From Clostridium sp. cel8 (GTDB lineage: Bacteria; Bacillota; Clostridia; Clostridiales; Clostridiaceae), in assembly GCF_014050525.1 (NCBI RefSeq), contig NZ_JACGAG010000003.1:1-64000 (forward strand): a stretch of 64,000 nt of DNA, read 5' to 3'. Of the stretch, positions 7,913-16,816 are shown piece by piece. The notes under the pieces were generated by a model. That model ran no database searches, was not told the origin of the DNA, and was given only the letters and a program-made list of their open reading frames with translations. Every line of letters starts with the position of its first letter. Positions within the stretch are counted from its first letter, which is position 1. The translations under genes were made by a program, and so were the position numbers.

Positions 7913-9394
7913 ATGGAAAACATAAAAAATTTTGATGTGAGGAATAGTAGAAATCTTACAATGTTAGTTGATTTTTATGAACTCACTATGGGAAATGGGT
8001 ATCTTGAAAGCAATATTGGCAATAGGATTGCCTATTTTGATATGTTCTTTAGAAAGATACCAGATAATGGCGGTTATTGCATCATGGCTGGAGTTCAACA
8101 GGTAATAGAATACTTGTCAAATTTAAAATTCTCTGAAGACGATATAAATTATTTAAGAAAAAAAGGAAACTTTTCAGAAAAATTTTTGGACTTCTTGAAA
8201 AACTTCAAATTTACATGTGATGTCTGGGCTGTTCCAGAAGGAAATCCAGTATTTCCAAATGAACCACTTGTAACTGTAAGAGGTCCTGTAATACAGGCCC
8301 AATTTATAGAAACTATGATACTTCTCACAATAAATCATCAAACCCTTATAGCAACAAAGGCAAATAGAATATGTAGAGCTGCTAAAGGAAGACCTGTTAT
8401 GGAATTTGGCTCAAGACGTGCACAGGGATATGATGCTGCTATATATGGTGCAAGATCTGCTGTTATAGGTGGTTGTGATTCAACAGCTTGTACTATATCA
8501 GAACAAATGTTTGGAATACCTGCTGTAGGAACAATGGCTCACAGTTGGGTACAATTATTTCCTTCTGAATACGAGTCATTCAAAGCATGGGCTGAAATTT
8601 ATCCAGATAACTGTGTACTTTTAATTGACACATACAATGTACTAAAATCAGGACTTCCTAATGCCATAAGGGTGTTTAAAGAATGTCTTCTTCCAAAAGG
8701 TATAAAGCCAAAGGGTATAAGAATAGATAGTGGTGATATAACATATCTCACTAAAAAGTGCAGAAAGATATTAGACGATAACGGTTTTAATTATGTTAAA
8801 ATAGTGATATCAAATTCACTAGATGAATTTATAATAAGAGATGTACTAAGTCAAGGTGCTTGTATTGATTCCTTTGGTGTTGGTGAAAGACTTATAACTG
8901 CCAGATCAGAACCTGTATTTGGTGGAGTATATAAACTTACTGCAATAGAAAATGATAATGGAGAAATTATTCCTAAAATAAAAATAAGTGAAAATGAAGA
9001 AAAAATAACCAATCCAGGATTTAAAAAAATTTATAGATTATATGATAAAGAACAAAATAAAGCAATAGCAGATCTTGTAACATTGAGAGATGAAGAAATT
9101 GATCCTACAAAACCACTTGAAATATTTGATCCTGTATTTACATGGAAAAAGAAGAAATTAAAGAATTACTATGTAAAGGAACTTATGGTTAAAATATTTG
9201 ATAAGGGCAAATTAGTATATAATAGCCCCGATGTAATGGATATACGAAATATTGTAAAAACTGAAACTGAAAAAATGTGGCCTGAAGTTTTAAGACTAGA
9301 AAATCCACATACTTATTATGTAGACCTATCACAAAAACTCTGGAACTTAAAACAGGAACTCCTTCATAAATATTCTCAAACTTACGAAGAATAA
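7913..9394 (+). CDS. pncB: Nicotinate phosphoribosyltransferase
   Basis: PncB joins nicotinate to PRPP with ATP use, making nicotinate mononucleotide in the NAD salvage (Preiss-Handler) pathway in the cytoplasm. The 493-residue product has the N-terminal motif LVDFYELTMGNGYLE, the FGSRRAQGYDAA loop near residue 165, GTMAHSW near 208 (containing the His that is phosphorylated in the family), GIRIDSGD and the C-terminal region typical of the long Firmicute form. The start is ATG 7913 after GAGGAG. It is transcribed alone from the symmetric promoter and ends in a shared bidirectional terminator. Confidence 0.95.
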   Translation: MENIKNFDVRNSRNLTMLVDFYELTMGNGYLESNIGNRIAYFDMFFRKIPDNGGYCIMAGVQQVIEYLSNLKFSEDDINYLRKKGNFSEKFLDFLKNFKFTCDVWAVPEGNPVFPNEPLVTVRGPVIQAQFIETMILLTINHQTLIATKANRICRAAKGRPVMEFGSRRAQGYDAAIYGARSAVIGGCDSTACTISEQMFGIPAVGTMAHSWVQLFPSEYESFKAWAEIYPDNCVLLIDTYNVLKSGLPNAIRVFKECLLPKGIKPKGIRIDSGDITYLTKKCRKILDDNGFNYVKIVISNSLDEFIIRDVLSQGACIDSFGVGERLITARSEPVFGGVYKLTAIENDNGEIIPKIKISENEEKITNPGFKKIYRLYDKEQNKAIADLVTLRDEEIDPTKPLEIFDPVFTWKKKKLKNYYVKELMVKIFDKGKLVYNSPDVMDIRNIVKTETEKMWPEVLRLENPHTYYVDLSQKLWNLKQELLHKYSQTYEE

Positions 9395-9402
9395 AATTTT
9401 AT

Positions 9403-9437
9403 AATAAAAGACTTCATTTTATGTGAGGTCTTTTATT
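9403..9437. terminator. Bidirectional terminator between pncB and the NUDIX gene
   Basis: The arms AATAAAAGACTTCA (9403-9416) and TGAGGTCTTTTATT (9424-9437) form a 14-bp stem, A-rich on one side and T-rich on the other, so it can serve both converging genes. It covers the stop codon of the NUDIX gene. Confidence 0.8.
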
Positions 9438-10030
9438 ATTTCAGTAAATCTTTTAATCACAAGAGCTGTAAGTCCCCATATTACATAATCTTTATATTTA
9501 TAAAAATAAGTTTTAACTTTTCCTTCTCTAAACTTATAGTCCTTCCCATTATTTATAAGATGGTATGGAAAGTTTTCATCTGCTTTTTGCACCACTTTAG
9601 ATTCATACATTAAAGGTTTTGAATTTATAAAAAAACTTAAAGGCACCTTAAAAATATGATCCACTTCATATTTGCTTGGATTTATTTTATAATCTCCTTT
9701 TAATCTAGATACAAATGGAAACATAATAAAATTGAAAGGTGTAATTATATAATCCATGTCACCTATAAATTCAATGTTTTCTCTCTTTAAGCCAAGTTCC
9801 TCCATTGTTTCCCTTATTGCAGCATCTTTTGGTTTCTCACATTTCTCTATTTTTCCTCCTGGAAGGCATATATCTCCAGGCTGATGAAAAAGATTCATAG
9901 ACCTAACCTCAAATATTAGATTTGGATTATATTTTGAACCAGATAGGAGAATCATAACAGCTGCTTTATTGAAACTTTCTATTGAACTTGGTTTCCTATT
10001 CTTAAATATATTATATATGTTATCTATCAA
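9419..10030 (-). CDS. NUDIX hydrolase, coenzyme A diphosphatase type
   Basis: This is a 203-residue NUDIX enzyme. The NUDIX box (GGKIEKC with REtMEELG) is near residues 70-92. Just before it, FEVRSMNLFHQPGDICLPGG matches the CoA-pyrophosphatase signature of the NudL/PCD1 group (RS, then L-x3-GD, then PGG). Family members cleave CoA and its oxidised forms to 4'-phosphopantetheine and 3',5'-ADP, controlling CoA pools. I chose TTG 10030 because GAGAGGG lies six bases upstream; the longer frame from TTG 10045 has no ribosome binding site. It is monocistronic and diverges from the carboxypeptidase gene. Confidence 0.85.
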   Translation of the reverse strand: MIDNIYNIFKNRKPSSIESFNKAAVMILLSGSKYNPNLIFEVRSMNLFHQPGDICLPGGKIEKCEKPKDAAIRETMEELGLKRENIEFIGDMDYIITPFNFIMFPFVSRLKGDYKINPSKYEVDHIFKVPLSFFINSKPLMYESKVVQKADENFPYHLINNGKDYKFREGKVKTYFYKYKDYVIWGLTALVIKRFTEIIKDLT

Positions 10031-10051
10031 ATTTATCCCTCTCAATTCTAA

Positions 10052-10080
10052 TTGTAAAATACAAATCTTAATGATATACT
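10052..10080 (+). promoter_or_regulatory. Candidate promoter for the D,D-carboxypeptidase gene
   Basis: TTGTAA (10052-10057), a 17-bp spacer and TATACT (10075-10080) precede the gene, leaving a leader of about 75 bases. Confidence 0.45.
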
Positions 10081-10161
10081 TTTAATATTATATTCATATT
10101 ATAGTATTCTTCAATACAAATATGTAGATAAACTTAATATAAATAAATGGAGTGATTTGCA

Positions 10162-11394
10162 TTGATAAAAAATAGATTTTCCATAATTCTCACCATTATA
10201 ATTACATTTTTAATTAATATTAATGTATACGCAAAAGATTCACAAAATGTCGCTCCTCCCAAAATATACGGAACTTCGGCAATTACAGTAGACATGCAAA
10301 CAGGTGAAATAATATATGAAAAAAACATAGATTCTAAAATATATCCTGCTAGTACTACTAAATTATTAACAGCAATACTATTATCTGAAAACAAAGAAAA
10401 AGATTCTACATTAACATATACAAAGGGTGCAAAACTTCAACCGCCATCTTCTTTAAACAAGGATATACATCCTATTAACGTAGGAGATACAATGTCTGCT
10501 TCATCTGCAATGTATGGCATGCTTTTACACTCCGCAAACGATATAGCATATATGATAGCAGAAAACGTATCTAAAGATATTCAATCATTTGCAGATGAAA
10601 TGAACAGTAAAATAAAGGAATTTGGACTTAAAAATACACATTTTGTTACACCAAACGGTCTACATAATCCAAATCATTATTCTACAGCATATGATATGAG
10701 TGTTATAGCAAGACAAGCTTTTAAAGTTCCTTGGATAAGAGAAGCTATATCAAAGAGCACAATTAATATAAAGACTTCAAGTGGAATAACTTTTCCATTA
10801 AAAAATACAAATAAACTATTAGGTAAAGATGGTTGTATTGGAGGCAAAACTGGATATACAGATGCTGCTGGAAGATGTCTTGTCGCAATATATGAACGTT
10901 CAGGAAGAAAAATACTTGGGGTTGTAATGCACTCAATTTATGATAAAGATGACACCTATGTATTCAACGATATGAAAAAAATAATAGATTGGAGCTATAA
11001 TGAAAAGCCCTCTACATTGTTTAAGAAAAACTCAATTATAACAAATAAAACTATTCAATATAAACCATTAGGAATAGGACCAAGTGTAAAATTAAACGTG
11101 CCAATATATATATCTCAAGATATAACTTATTATAACAATGAAGTAAATAAAAATGAACTTAAAGAAAATATAAATATTAAAAGTAGAGCAAATTTAAAAG
11201 AGATTAAAGGTAATTTGCCTATAGGTACACTTAAAATATCACAAAGGGATTTTTCAAAAAGCTATGCACTTTATTCTAATATATCTGAAATTGAAATATT
11301 AAAAAAAAGTCTTCCAATTTACATAACATCCTTTGTATTAATAATTTTTCTATTATATATTCTCGCAAGAATTATAATAAAGAAATTTCGTTAA
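10162..11394 (+). CDS. D-alanyl-D-alanine carboxypeptidase (penicillin-binding protein 5 family)
   Basis: This 410-residue membrane-anchored peptidase S11 trims the terminal D-Ala from peptidoglycan pentapeptides. A signal peptide occupies residues 1-24 (FSIILTIIITFLININVYA). The active-site motifs are SxxK in PASTTKLL near residue 62, SxN in LHSANDIAYM near 125, and KTG in GGKTGYTDAAG near 230. A PBP5 C-terminal beta domain follows, and a final hydrophobic helix (about 380-403) anchors it outside the membrane. The start is TTG 10162 behind GGAGTGATTTGCA. It may be DacF/DacB-like; which paralogue cannot be told from the sequence. Confidence 0.92.
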   Translation: MIKNRFSIILTIIITFLININVYAKDSQNVAPPKIYGTSAITVDMQTGEIIYEKNIDSKIYPASTTKLLTAILLSENKEKDSTLTYTKGAKLQPPSSLNKDIHPINVGDTMSASSAMYGMLLHSANDIAYMIAENVSKDIQSFADEMNSKIKEFGLKNTHFVTPNGLHNPNHYSTAYDMSVIARQAFKVPWIREAISKSTINIKTSSGITFPLKNTNKLLGKDGCIGGKTGYTDAAGRCLVAIYERSGRKILGVVMHSIYDKDDTYVFNDMKKIIDWSYNEKPSTLFKKNSIITNKTIQYKPLGIGPSVKLNVPIYISQDITYYNNEVNKNELKENINIKSRANLKEIKGNLPIGTLKISQRDFSKSYALYSNISEIEILKKSLPIYITSFVLIIFLLYILARIIIKKFR

Positions 11395-11417
11395 ACTTTT
11401 AAAATTTACATCACTAA

Positions 11418-11450
11418 AATAAGAGCAACTTTTTAGCCGCTCTTATTTAT
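11418..11450. terminator. Terminator between the converging carboxypeptidase and chemoreceptor genes
   Basis: AATAAGAGC (11418-11426) pairs with GCTCTTATT (11439-11447) and is followed by TATTTTAT. On the minus strand the stem is followed by TTAGTG, so it is best for the plus strand. Confidence 0.75.
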
Positions 11451-11459
11451 TTTATCTAT

Positions 11460-12641
11460 TTAATCAACAACACTACTATCTAGTTTTAAAGTGTTTTCAT
11501 TTATTTTTGAACAGAGATTTGATAGTTCTTCAGAAATAGTTAAAAGTTCTTCAGATGATGCTGCTATTTCCTGGGATGCAGCCGAAACATTTTGTGATGA
11601 AGCTGAAACATTCTGCACTTTTTCTAAAACTGTATTGTTATCTTGTAGTGTTTTATCCATAAATTCAGCAGTATCATTTATAAGTTCAGGTATACTTTTT
11701 ATAGAAGATACAATATCTTCGAAAGAAACTATAGTATCATTTGCAGCAGTTGCTTGATCTTCTAATACATTTCCTATTTGGCTAGAATTTTTAATAATAT
11801 CATCAGTTTCACTCTTTATTGAGCTTACAAGGCTAATTACCTTTTCAGAAGATGCTTTTGATTCTTCTGCAAGCTTTCTAACCTCATCTGCAACTACAGT
11901 AAATCCTTTTCCATGTTCTCCTGCTCTTGCAGCTTCTATAGAAGCATTTAGTGCAAGTAAATTAGTCTGCTCTGATATTCCGGATATGACATCTGTTATT
12001 TTACCTATTTCGGAAACTGTTTGAGATAAGTTATCTATTCTACTCATTACTGCATCAAAAGATGACTTTATATTTACTATAAAATCTATGAGTTCATAGA
12101 TTTTATTTTCTCCTTCATTTGCCTTTTCTCTACTTGTTTCAGAATTTTTAGCAACAATCATAAGTTTTTGTTTTACAGAATCTATTTCATTTTTCAATCC
12201 TTCAATTAAAGTTACTACATCTGCTATTTCATTTGCTTGAGTTTCAGCATCCTTTGATATTTCCTGTACTGAATTTACAACATCATTTGCAGATGTTGTT
12301 ACTACACTTGATGTTGATTTCAAAGTGCTAGTTGAGGATTTAAGATCTTCAAATTCCTGAGATCCTAATTTTATATTCTTACTTTTATCTTCTCCCTTAA
12401 TTAAACTCTTATCACATACAATATCTTTTTTTTCCATTTTAAGCCCATCTATACTATTAGAAAGATTATTTCCCACTACAAAAGCTAGAATCAAAAAAAT
12501 AATTCCAATTATTGTTGAACTAAAAATAAAATATGTACTATCATTAATATTTTTGAAATTTAAATAATAGTATAGAAAATTGACTAACAATATTGGAACT
12601 ATTGCAAAACATGCACATATTGTTATTAGTTTTTTCTTCAT
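11460..12641 (-). CDS. Methyl-accepting chemotaxis protein with almost no extracellular domain
   Basis: This 393-residue chemoreceptor signals to the CheA/CheW array. Two hydrophobic helices (about 5-25 and 37-57) are separated by only about ten residues, so there is no room for a ligand-binding domain. A charged stretch replaces a clear HAMP domain. A long helical signalling domain follows with the conserved hairpin tip [21 protein letters not shown] near 225-245 and [17 protein letters not shown] after it. Methylation-type QE/SS heptads flank it. It probably senses a membrane or cytoplasmic cue, or a partner protein. The ATG at 12641 has AGGGGGAAAA upstream. It stands alone, diverging from gltX. 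Confidence 0.9.
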   Translation of the reverse strand: MKKKLITICACFAIVPILLVNFLYYYLNFKNINDSTYFIFSSTIIGIIFLILAFVVGNNLSNSIDGLKMEKKDIVCDKSLIKGEDKSKNIKLGSQEFEDLKSSTSTLKSTSSVVTTSANDVVNSVQEISKDAETQANEIADVVTLIEGLKNEIDSVKQKLMIVAKNSETSREKANEGENKIYELIDFIVNIKSSFDAVMSRIDNLSQTVSEIGKITDVISGISEQTNLLALNASIEAARAGEHGKGFTVVADEVRKLAEESKASSEKVISLVSSIKSETDDIIKNSSQIGNVLEDQATAANDTIVSFEDIVSSIKSIPELINDTAEFMDKTLQDNNTVLEKVQNVSASSQNVSAASQEIAASSEELLTISEELSNLCSKINENTLKLDSSVVD

Positions 12642-12750
12642 ATTGCATTTTCCCCCTTAAGTTATAACATTTTGTATGTATACATTTTAATTATAACAAT
12701 AATTTAAATGATTTTAAAGTATCTTCTAAAACTTCCAATCTAAAATCATC

Positions 12751-12779
12751 TTGACACAAAAACACAACTATTATATGAT
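12751..12779 (+). promoter_or_regulatory. Sigma-A promoter of gltX
   Basis: TTGACA (12751-12756), a 17-bp spacer and TATGAT (12774-12779) give a near-consensus promoter. The transcript should start near 12786, only some 25 bases before the terminator hairpin at 12809. Confidence 0.75.
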
Positions 12780-12808
12780 TTAATAGTAATTGATCTTATA
12801 ATTGATCT

Positions 12809-12840
12809 AACCTTTCGTCTTCTCGATGAGAGGTTTTTAC
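12809..12840 (+). terminator. Terminator in the gltX leader (likely attenuator)
   Basis: AACCTTTCGTC (12809-12819) pairs over 11 bp, with wobbles, to GATGAGAGGTT (12825-12835) and is followed by TTTAC. It lies between the gltX promoter and its start codon, so it must be passed for gltX to be expressed. Two copies of ATTGATCT (about 12789-12796 and 12801-12808) stand directly in front. Confidence 0.65.
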
Positions 12841-12865
12841 TTTAAAATAACAGGGGTGAATACAA

Positions 12866-14323
12866 ATGTCTAAAATTAGAACAAGATTTGCACCAAGTCC
12901 AACAGGATATATGCATATTGGTAATCTTAGAACAGCTCTATATGCCTATTTGATTGCAAAACATGCAGGTGGAGATTTTATACTTAGAATAGAGGATACA
13001 GATCAAGAAAGATTTGTGGAAGGTGCTTTAGATATAATTTATAATACTTTAAAAATTACAAATCTTGAATACGATGAAGGTCCAGATATAGGCGGACCTG
13101 TAGGTCCTTATGTACAAAGCAAAAGAAAAGATATATATTTAAAATATGCAAAGGAACTAATAGAGAAAGGAGAAGCATATTATTGTTTCTGTACAAAAGA
13201 TAGACTTGAAAATCTTAGGAAAGATGCTGAAAGTAAAAAAGTTACATATAAATATGATAAACACTGTCTTAATTTATCAAAAGATGAAATAGAAGAAAAG
13301 CTAAAATCAGGTGTCCCATATATAATAAGACAGAACAATCCAAGAACCGGAGTAACAGTTTTTCACGATGAAATATATGGTGACATATCAGTAGATAATG
13401 AAGAATTAGATGATATGATATTGATAAAATCAGATGGATTCCCAACTTATAACTTTGCAAATGTAGTTGATGACCATTTAATGGGAATTACTCATGTAGT
13501 ACGTGGAAGTGAATATCTATCTTCTTCTCCAAAATACGTTAGATTATATGAAGCTTTTGGATGGAAGGTTCCAATATATGTACATTGTCCTCCAATAATG
13601 AAAGATGCCCATCATAAATTAAGTAAGAGAAATGGAGATGCTTCTTTTGAGGATCTTATTAAGAAAGGATATTTAAAAGATGCAATCTTAAATTATATAG
13701 CTCTTCTTGGTTGGAATCCTGGAGGAGAAAATGAATTATTTACTCTAAAAGAACTTGTAGATATATTTGACTATAGAAATATAAATAAATCACCAGCAAT
13801 GTTTGATGATGTAAAATTGAAGTGGATGAACGGAGAATATATAAGGAAACTGGATATTAAAGAATTCGCTAAAATAGCCTCTCCTTATTATAAAAATGTA
13901 CTTCCAGAAAATTTAGATTGGATAAAGATAAGCAAATTAGTTCAACCTAGAATTGAAATATTAAGTGAAATTCCTGACTTAGTTGATTTCTTTGGTAGAC
14001 TCCCTGAATATTCTGCTGATTTATATATTCACAAAAGAATGAAAACAAATATTGAGAATTCAATTTTAACATTAGAAAAAATTATTCCTATATTTGAATC
14101 AATTGAAAACTGGACAATAGAGAACATAGAACATGCATGCATGAATCTTGTGAAAAAACTTGGAGTCAAAAATGGTGTAGTTCTATGGCCTATAAGAACT
14201 GCCCTATCCGGGAAAAAATCGTCTGCTGGTGGAGCATATGAAATTGCAGATATAATAGGGAAAAAAGAATCCTTAAGTAGGCTTAAAATAGGACTTAAAA
14301 AGCTAAAATCTTATTCAAAATAA
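12866..14323 (+). CDS. gltX: Glutamyl-tRNA synthetase (class I)
   Basis: This 485-residue enzyme charges tRNA-Glu, and in many clostridia tRNA-Gln as well, with glutamate. The HIGH motif appears as [11 protein letters not shown] near residue 10, the KMSKS motif as HKLSKRNGD near 250, and [10 protein letters not shown] near 40 is typical of GluRS. The C-terminal anticodon-binding helical domain is complete. The ATG 12866 follows CAGGGGTGAATACA. It is a single gene behind a promoter and an apparent attenuator. It should work with GatCAB, which is not in this window. Confidence 0.95.
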   Translation: MSKIRTRFAPSPTGYMHIGNLRTALYAYLIAKHAGGDFILRIEDTDQERFVEGALDIIYNTLKITNLEYDEGPDIGGPVGPYVQSKRKDIYLKYAKELIEKGEAYYCFCTKDRLENLRKDAESKKVTYKYDKHCLNLSKDEIEEKLKSGVPYIIRQNNPRTGVTVFHDEIYGDISVDNEELDDMILIKSDGFPTYNFANVVDDHLMGITHVVRGSEYLSSSPKYVRLYEAFGWKVPIYVHCPPIMKDAHHKLSKRNGDASFEDLIKKGYLKDAILNYIALLGWNPGGENELFTLKELVDIFDYRNINKSPAMFDDVKLKWMNGEYIRKLDIKEFAKIASPYYKNVLPENLDWIKISKLVQPRIEILSEIPDLVDFFGRLPEYSADLYIHKRMKTNIENSILTLEKIIPIFESIENWTIENIEHACMNLVKKLGVKNGVVLWPIRTALSGKKSSAGGAYEIADIIGKKESLSRLKIGLKKLKSYSK

Positions 14324-14332
14324 GTATAATAT

Positions 14333-14374
14333 AGGCACTACAATAGAATTAATTTTTAATCTATTATAGTGTCT
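14333..14374. terminator. Hairpin between gltX and the thioesterase gene
   Basis: AGGCACTACAATAGA (14333-14347) pairs with TCTATTATAGTGTCT (14360-14374). U-runs are poor on either side, so this is a candidate shared terminator for the converging genes. Confidence 0.5.
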
Positions 14375-14395
14375 AAAATTATACATATATCTAAA

Positions 14396-15256
14396 TTATA
14401 TATCTTTAAATGAACTTAACTTTTTCCATAAATTTGGATATTTTTTTTGAATGTTTATCAATTTAAAGTTATTATCTATAAAAGTTTGTGAAGTTTTACC
14501 TTTAGCTAACAATTCATTACTACCTTCTTTAAGTACCTTGTAATTAAGTGAAATCCTAACTGGACTAAGTTTTTCAATAGAAGTCTTTATTATAACATTA
14601 TCTCCATACTTTGCTGGTTTTACATACTTACAATAAGTTTCAACAAGTGGCATCATTATACCCATATCTTCTATTTCCTTATAGGTAATATCAATTTGCT
14701 TTATAAAATCATCTCTTGCTACTTCAAACCACACATAATACTTTGAATGATGCACTATTCCCATTTTATCTGTTTCAGCATATCTTACTTTTATTTTTGT
14801 ATTACTAACATACATACCTTCCTTTTTCTCCTTTACATTCACTTTGATGTCTTTATCCTCTTGCTTATCTACATTAACAGTGTTATCCTTTTTGGGATTA
14901 ATATCTGAGCTTATAGCATTTTCTATTATCTTATTTGCTTTTTCTTTTCCCTTTTTCAATGCAGATATATCTAATATATCCTGTTTATTTGGATTATTTT
15001 TGTCTTTATGGTTATCTTCTTTATCATTAGATTTAAAATCAATCTGCTGCATAAGGTTTTTCTTTATATAATCCATTAAAAAACCCGTATCTATAAGAGA
15101 TTTTTCATCATAATCTACTCTTTTTCTACCATGATCTTCTAAACTTCTTTTCACATGTCTATTGTGTCTTCTATTATATCTTTTAATTCTCTTCATATAT
15201 CTTGGCATCATATAAAGTGCAAATTGCATAAAATCATCATCATGATATCTTTTCAA
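14396..15256 (-). CDS. YbgC/FadM-type 4HBT acyl-CoA thioesterase with a long N-terminal extension
   Basis: The C-terminal 135 residues are a hotdog-fold thioesterase of the YbgC type: KVRYAETDKMGIVHHSKYYVWFEVARDDFI carries the DxxGIVxxxxY active-site pattern with its Asp. Family members hydrolyse short or aromatic acyl-CoAs. The first 150 residues are unusual. A basic stretch (about 10-45, rich in RR/KR/H) is followed by a low-complexity K/D/N linker, with no domain I recognise. Normal family members are only 130-150 residues. I chose TTG 15256 because GGAGG lies seven bases upstream. Whether the extension is a membrane, nucleic-acid or partner tether is unknown. Confidence 0.8.
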   Translation of the reverse strand: MKRYHDDDFMQFALYMMPRYMKRIKRYNRRHNRHVKRSLEDHGRKRVDYDEKSLIDTGFLMDYIKKNLMQQIDFKSNDKEDNHKDKNNPNKQDILDISALKKGKEKANKIIENAISSDINPKKDNTVNVDKQEDKDIKVNVKEKKEGMYVSNTKIKVRYAETDKMGIVHHSKYYVWFEVARDDFIKQIDITYKEIEDMGIMMPLVETYCKYVKPAKYGDNVIIKTSIEKLSPVRISLNYKVLKEGSNELLAKGKTSQTFIDNNFKLINIQKKYPNLWKKLSSFKDI

Positions 15257-15332
15257 AGCTATACCTCCATACAAAATATATAATATATGATATGAAAATA
15301 TTTATGCAATTTGTGCCATTAAAAACAATAGA

Positions 15333-16778
15333 TCATTTTTTTATATTCATAATATCAACTCTACTAGCTCTTTTAGGAAGTATTGAAGAGCCTGGTCCTC
15401 TCTTTTTAACTTTATCCTCTGGAATTTTAAGCTCCCTTGATATAATTTTTCTTACTCTCTTTCCACAAAATGTTCCCTGACACATTCCCTGTCCTGCCCT
15501 AGTTCGTCTTTTTATAGCATCTATTGAATCCGCCTTAACAGGTCTATTAAGTGCATCTATAATTTCCGCTTCAGTCACATTTTCACATCTGCATATAATA
15601 TGAGTTTTTGGATCTTCTGAGTTCAAATCTCCTTTGAAGTTTTTATCTTTTTTAACTATAATCGGTTTTCTATATGGATTGAATTTATCATTTTTCTTCA
15701 ATTTAACTCCAGCAAATGATAGTATATCTAATACTTTAAGAGCTATAGCAGGTGATGATGTTAGTCCCGGTGAATCAATACCTGCTACATTTATAAATCC
15801 TTTAGCTTCAGTTTCTTCTATTATAAAATCCTTCCTGCTGCTAGTTGGCCTTACACCTGCAAAAGAAGTTATTGCCTTTTTCATGTCAAATCCATTAACT
15901 GACTTTTTTGCAGTTTCAACTATATATTTTAATATTTCCTCATTGGTAGATACATCTTCTCTATCTGATACCTCTTGAGCATTAGGACCAATCATAAGAT
16001 TACCATGACATGTTGTAGTTACAAGTATACCCTTTCCCTTTTCTGTAGGCACCTGAAACAATACACTATTTACCAAATAAGATTGATCTTTATTAAAGAT
16101 AATATACTCTCCATTTCTTGGAATAATTGTAAAATAATTTTGTCCTACCATATTTGATATTTTATCACTATATGCACCTGCCGCATTTATAACATATCTG
16201 CTTTTAATTTTTTCTCCACCACTTGTTATTTCAAAAAATCCCCGTTTTTTTACTATGGAAGTAACTTCATGTTCAAGTTTTAAATCCACTCCATTTGAAA
16301 CCGCATTTTCAGCAAGTGCAATAGTCATTTCATAAGGTGAGCAAACTCCTGCATTTTTACAATAAAGTGCCAATTTTACATCTTTATTTACATAAGGTTC
16401 CATTTCAAGCACCATTTTGCCATCAATGATTTCCATTCCATTTACTCCATTTTTTATTCCATTATCATATAATCTTTCAATGTGCTTTTTTTCATCATCA
16501 TTAAATGCAAGTACAAGAGATCCTGTCTGCCTATACCCAAAATTCAACTCATTGTTCAATCTTTCATACATCCTATTTCCTTTAACGCAAAGTTCTGCTT
16601 TAAGTGTACCTGGCTCATCATCATAGCCACCATGAACTATCCCACTATTTGCCTTAGATGCGCCACAGGAAACATCATCATCTTTTTCAAGTAAACATAT
16701 CTTCAATTTATATTTTGAAAGTTCTCTTGCAATTGCACATCCTACTACGCCTGCCCCTATAATCGTAATATCAAACAC
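15333..16778 (-). CDS. GlpA-like FAD-dependent oxidoreductase with C-terminal [2Fe-2S] BFD domain
   Basis: This 481-residue flavoprotein opens with the dinucleotide fold TIIGAGVVGCAIARELS and a DAO/GlpA-type domain (SGIVHGGYDDEPGTLKAELC near 45, INAAGAYSD near 200, GVRPTSSRKDF near 310, GIDSPGLTSSPAIA near 345). The last 90 residues form a BFD-like [2Fe-2S] domain with ICRCENVTEAEI and GMCQGTFCGKRV supplying four Cys. Relatives include anaerobic glycerol-3-phosphate dehydrogenase subunit GlpA and L-2-hydroxyglutarate oxidase-like enzymes. It starts at GTG 16778 behind AAGGGGAT. In many clostridia this gene is followed by a second FAD oxidoreductase and a DUF1667 protein; here those partners are missing. 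The substrate is unknown. Confidence 0.85.
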   Translation of the reverse strand: MFDITIIGAGVVGCAIARELSKYKLKICLLEKDDDVSCGASKANSGIVHGGYDDEPGTLKAELCVKGNRMYERLNNELNFGYRQTGSLVLAFNDDEKKHIERLYDNGIKNGVNGMEIIDGKMVLEMEPYVNKDVKLALYCKNAGVCSPYEMTIALAENAVSNGVDLKLEHEVTSIVKKRGFFEITSGGEKIKSRYVINAAGAYSDKISNMVGQNYFTIIPRNGEYIIFNKDQSYLVNSVLFQVPTEKGKGILVTTTCHGNLMIGPNAQEVSDREDVSTNEEILKYIVETAKKSVNGFDMKKAITSFAGVRPTSSRKDFIIEETEAKGFINVAGIDSPGLTSSPAIALKVLDILSFAGVKLKKNDKFNPYRKPIIVKKDKNFKGDLNSEDPKTHIICRCENVTEAEIIDALNRPVKADSIDAIKRRTRAGQGMCQGTFCGKRVRKIISRELKIPEDKVKKRGPGSSILPKRASRVDIMNIKK

Positions 16779-16816
16779 ATTACCATCCCCTTATTTAATA
16801 TACAGATCAAAGCCAT

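Noticed and set aside
12642-12865. T-box or riboswitch in front of gltX
   Set aside because: The short leader after the promoter has no AGAGAG, specifier or TGGNACCGCG core; only a terminator and short repeats are present.
15634-15978. Plus-strand 114-residue frame within the GlpA-like gene
   Set aside because: It lies wholly inside a conserved minus-strand gene and has no RBS or family features.
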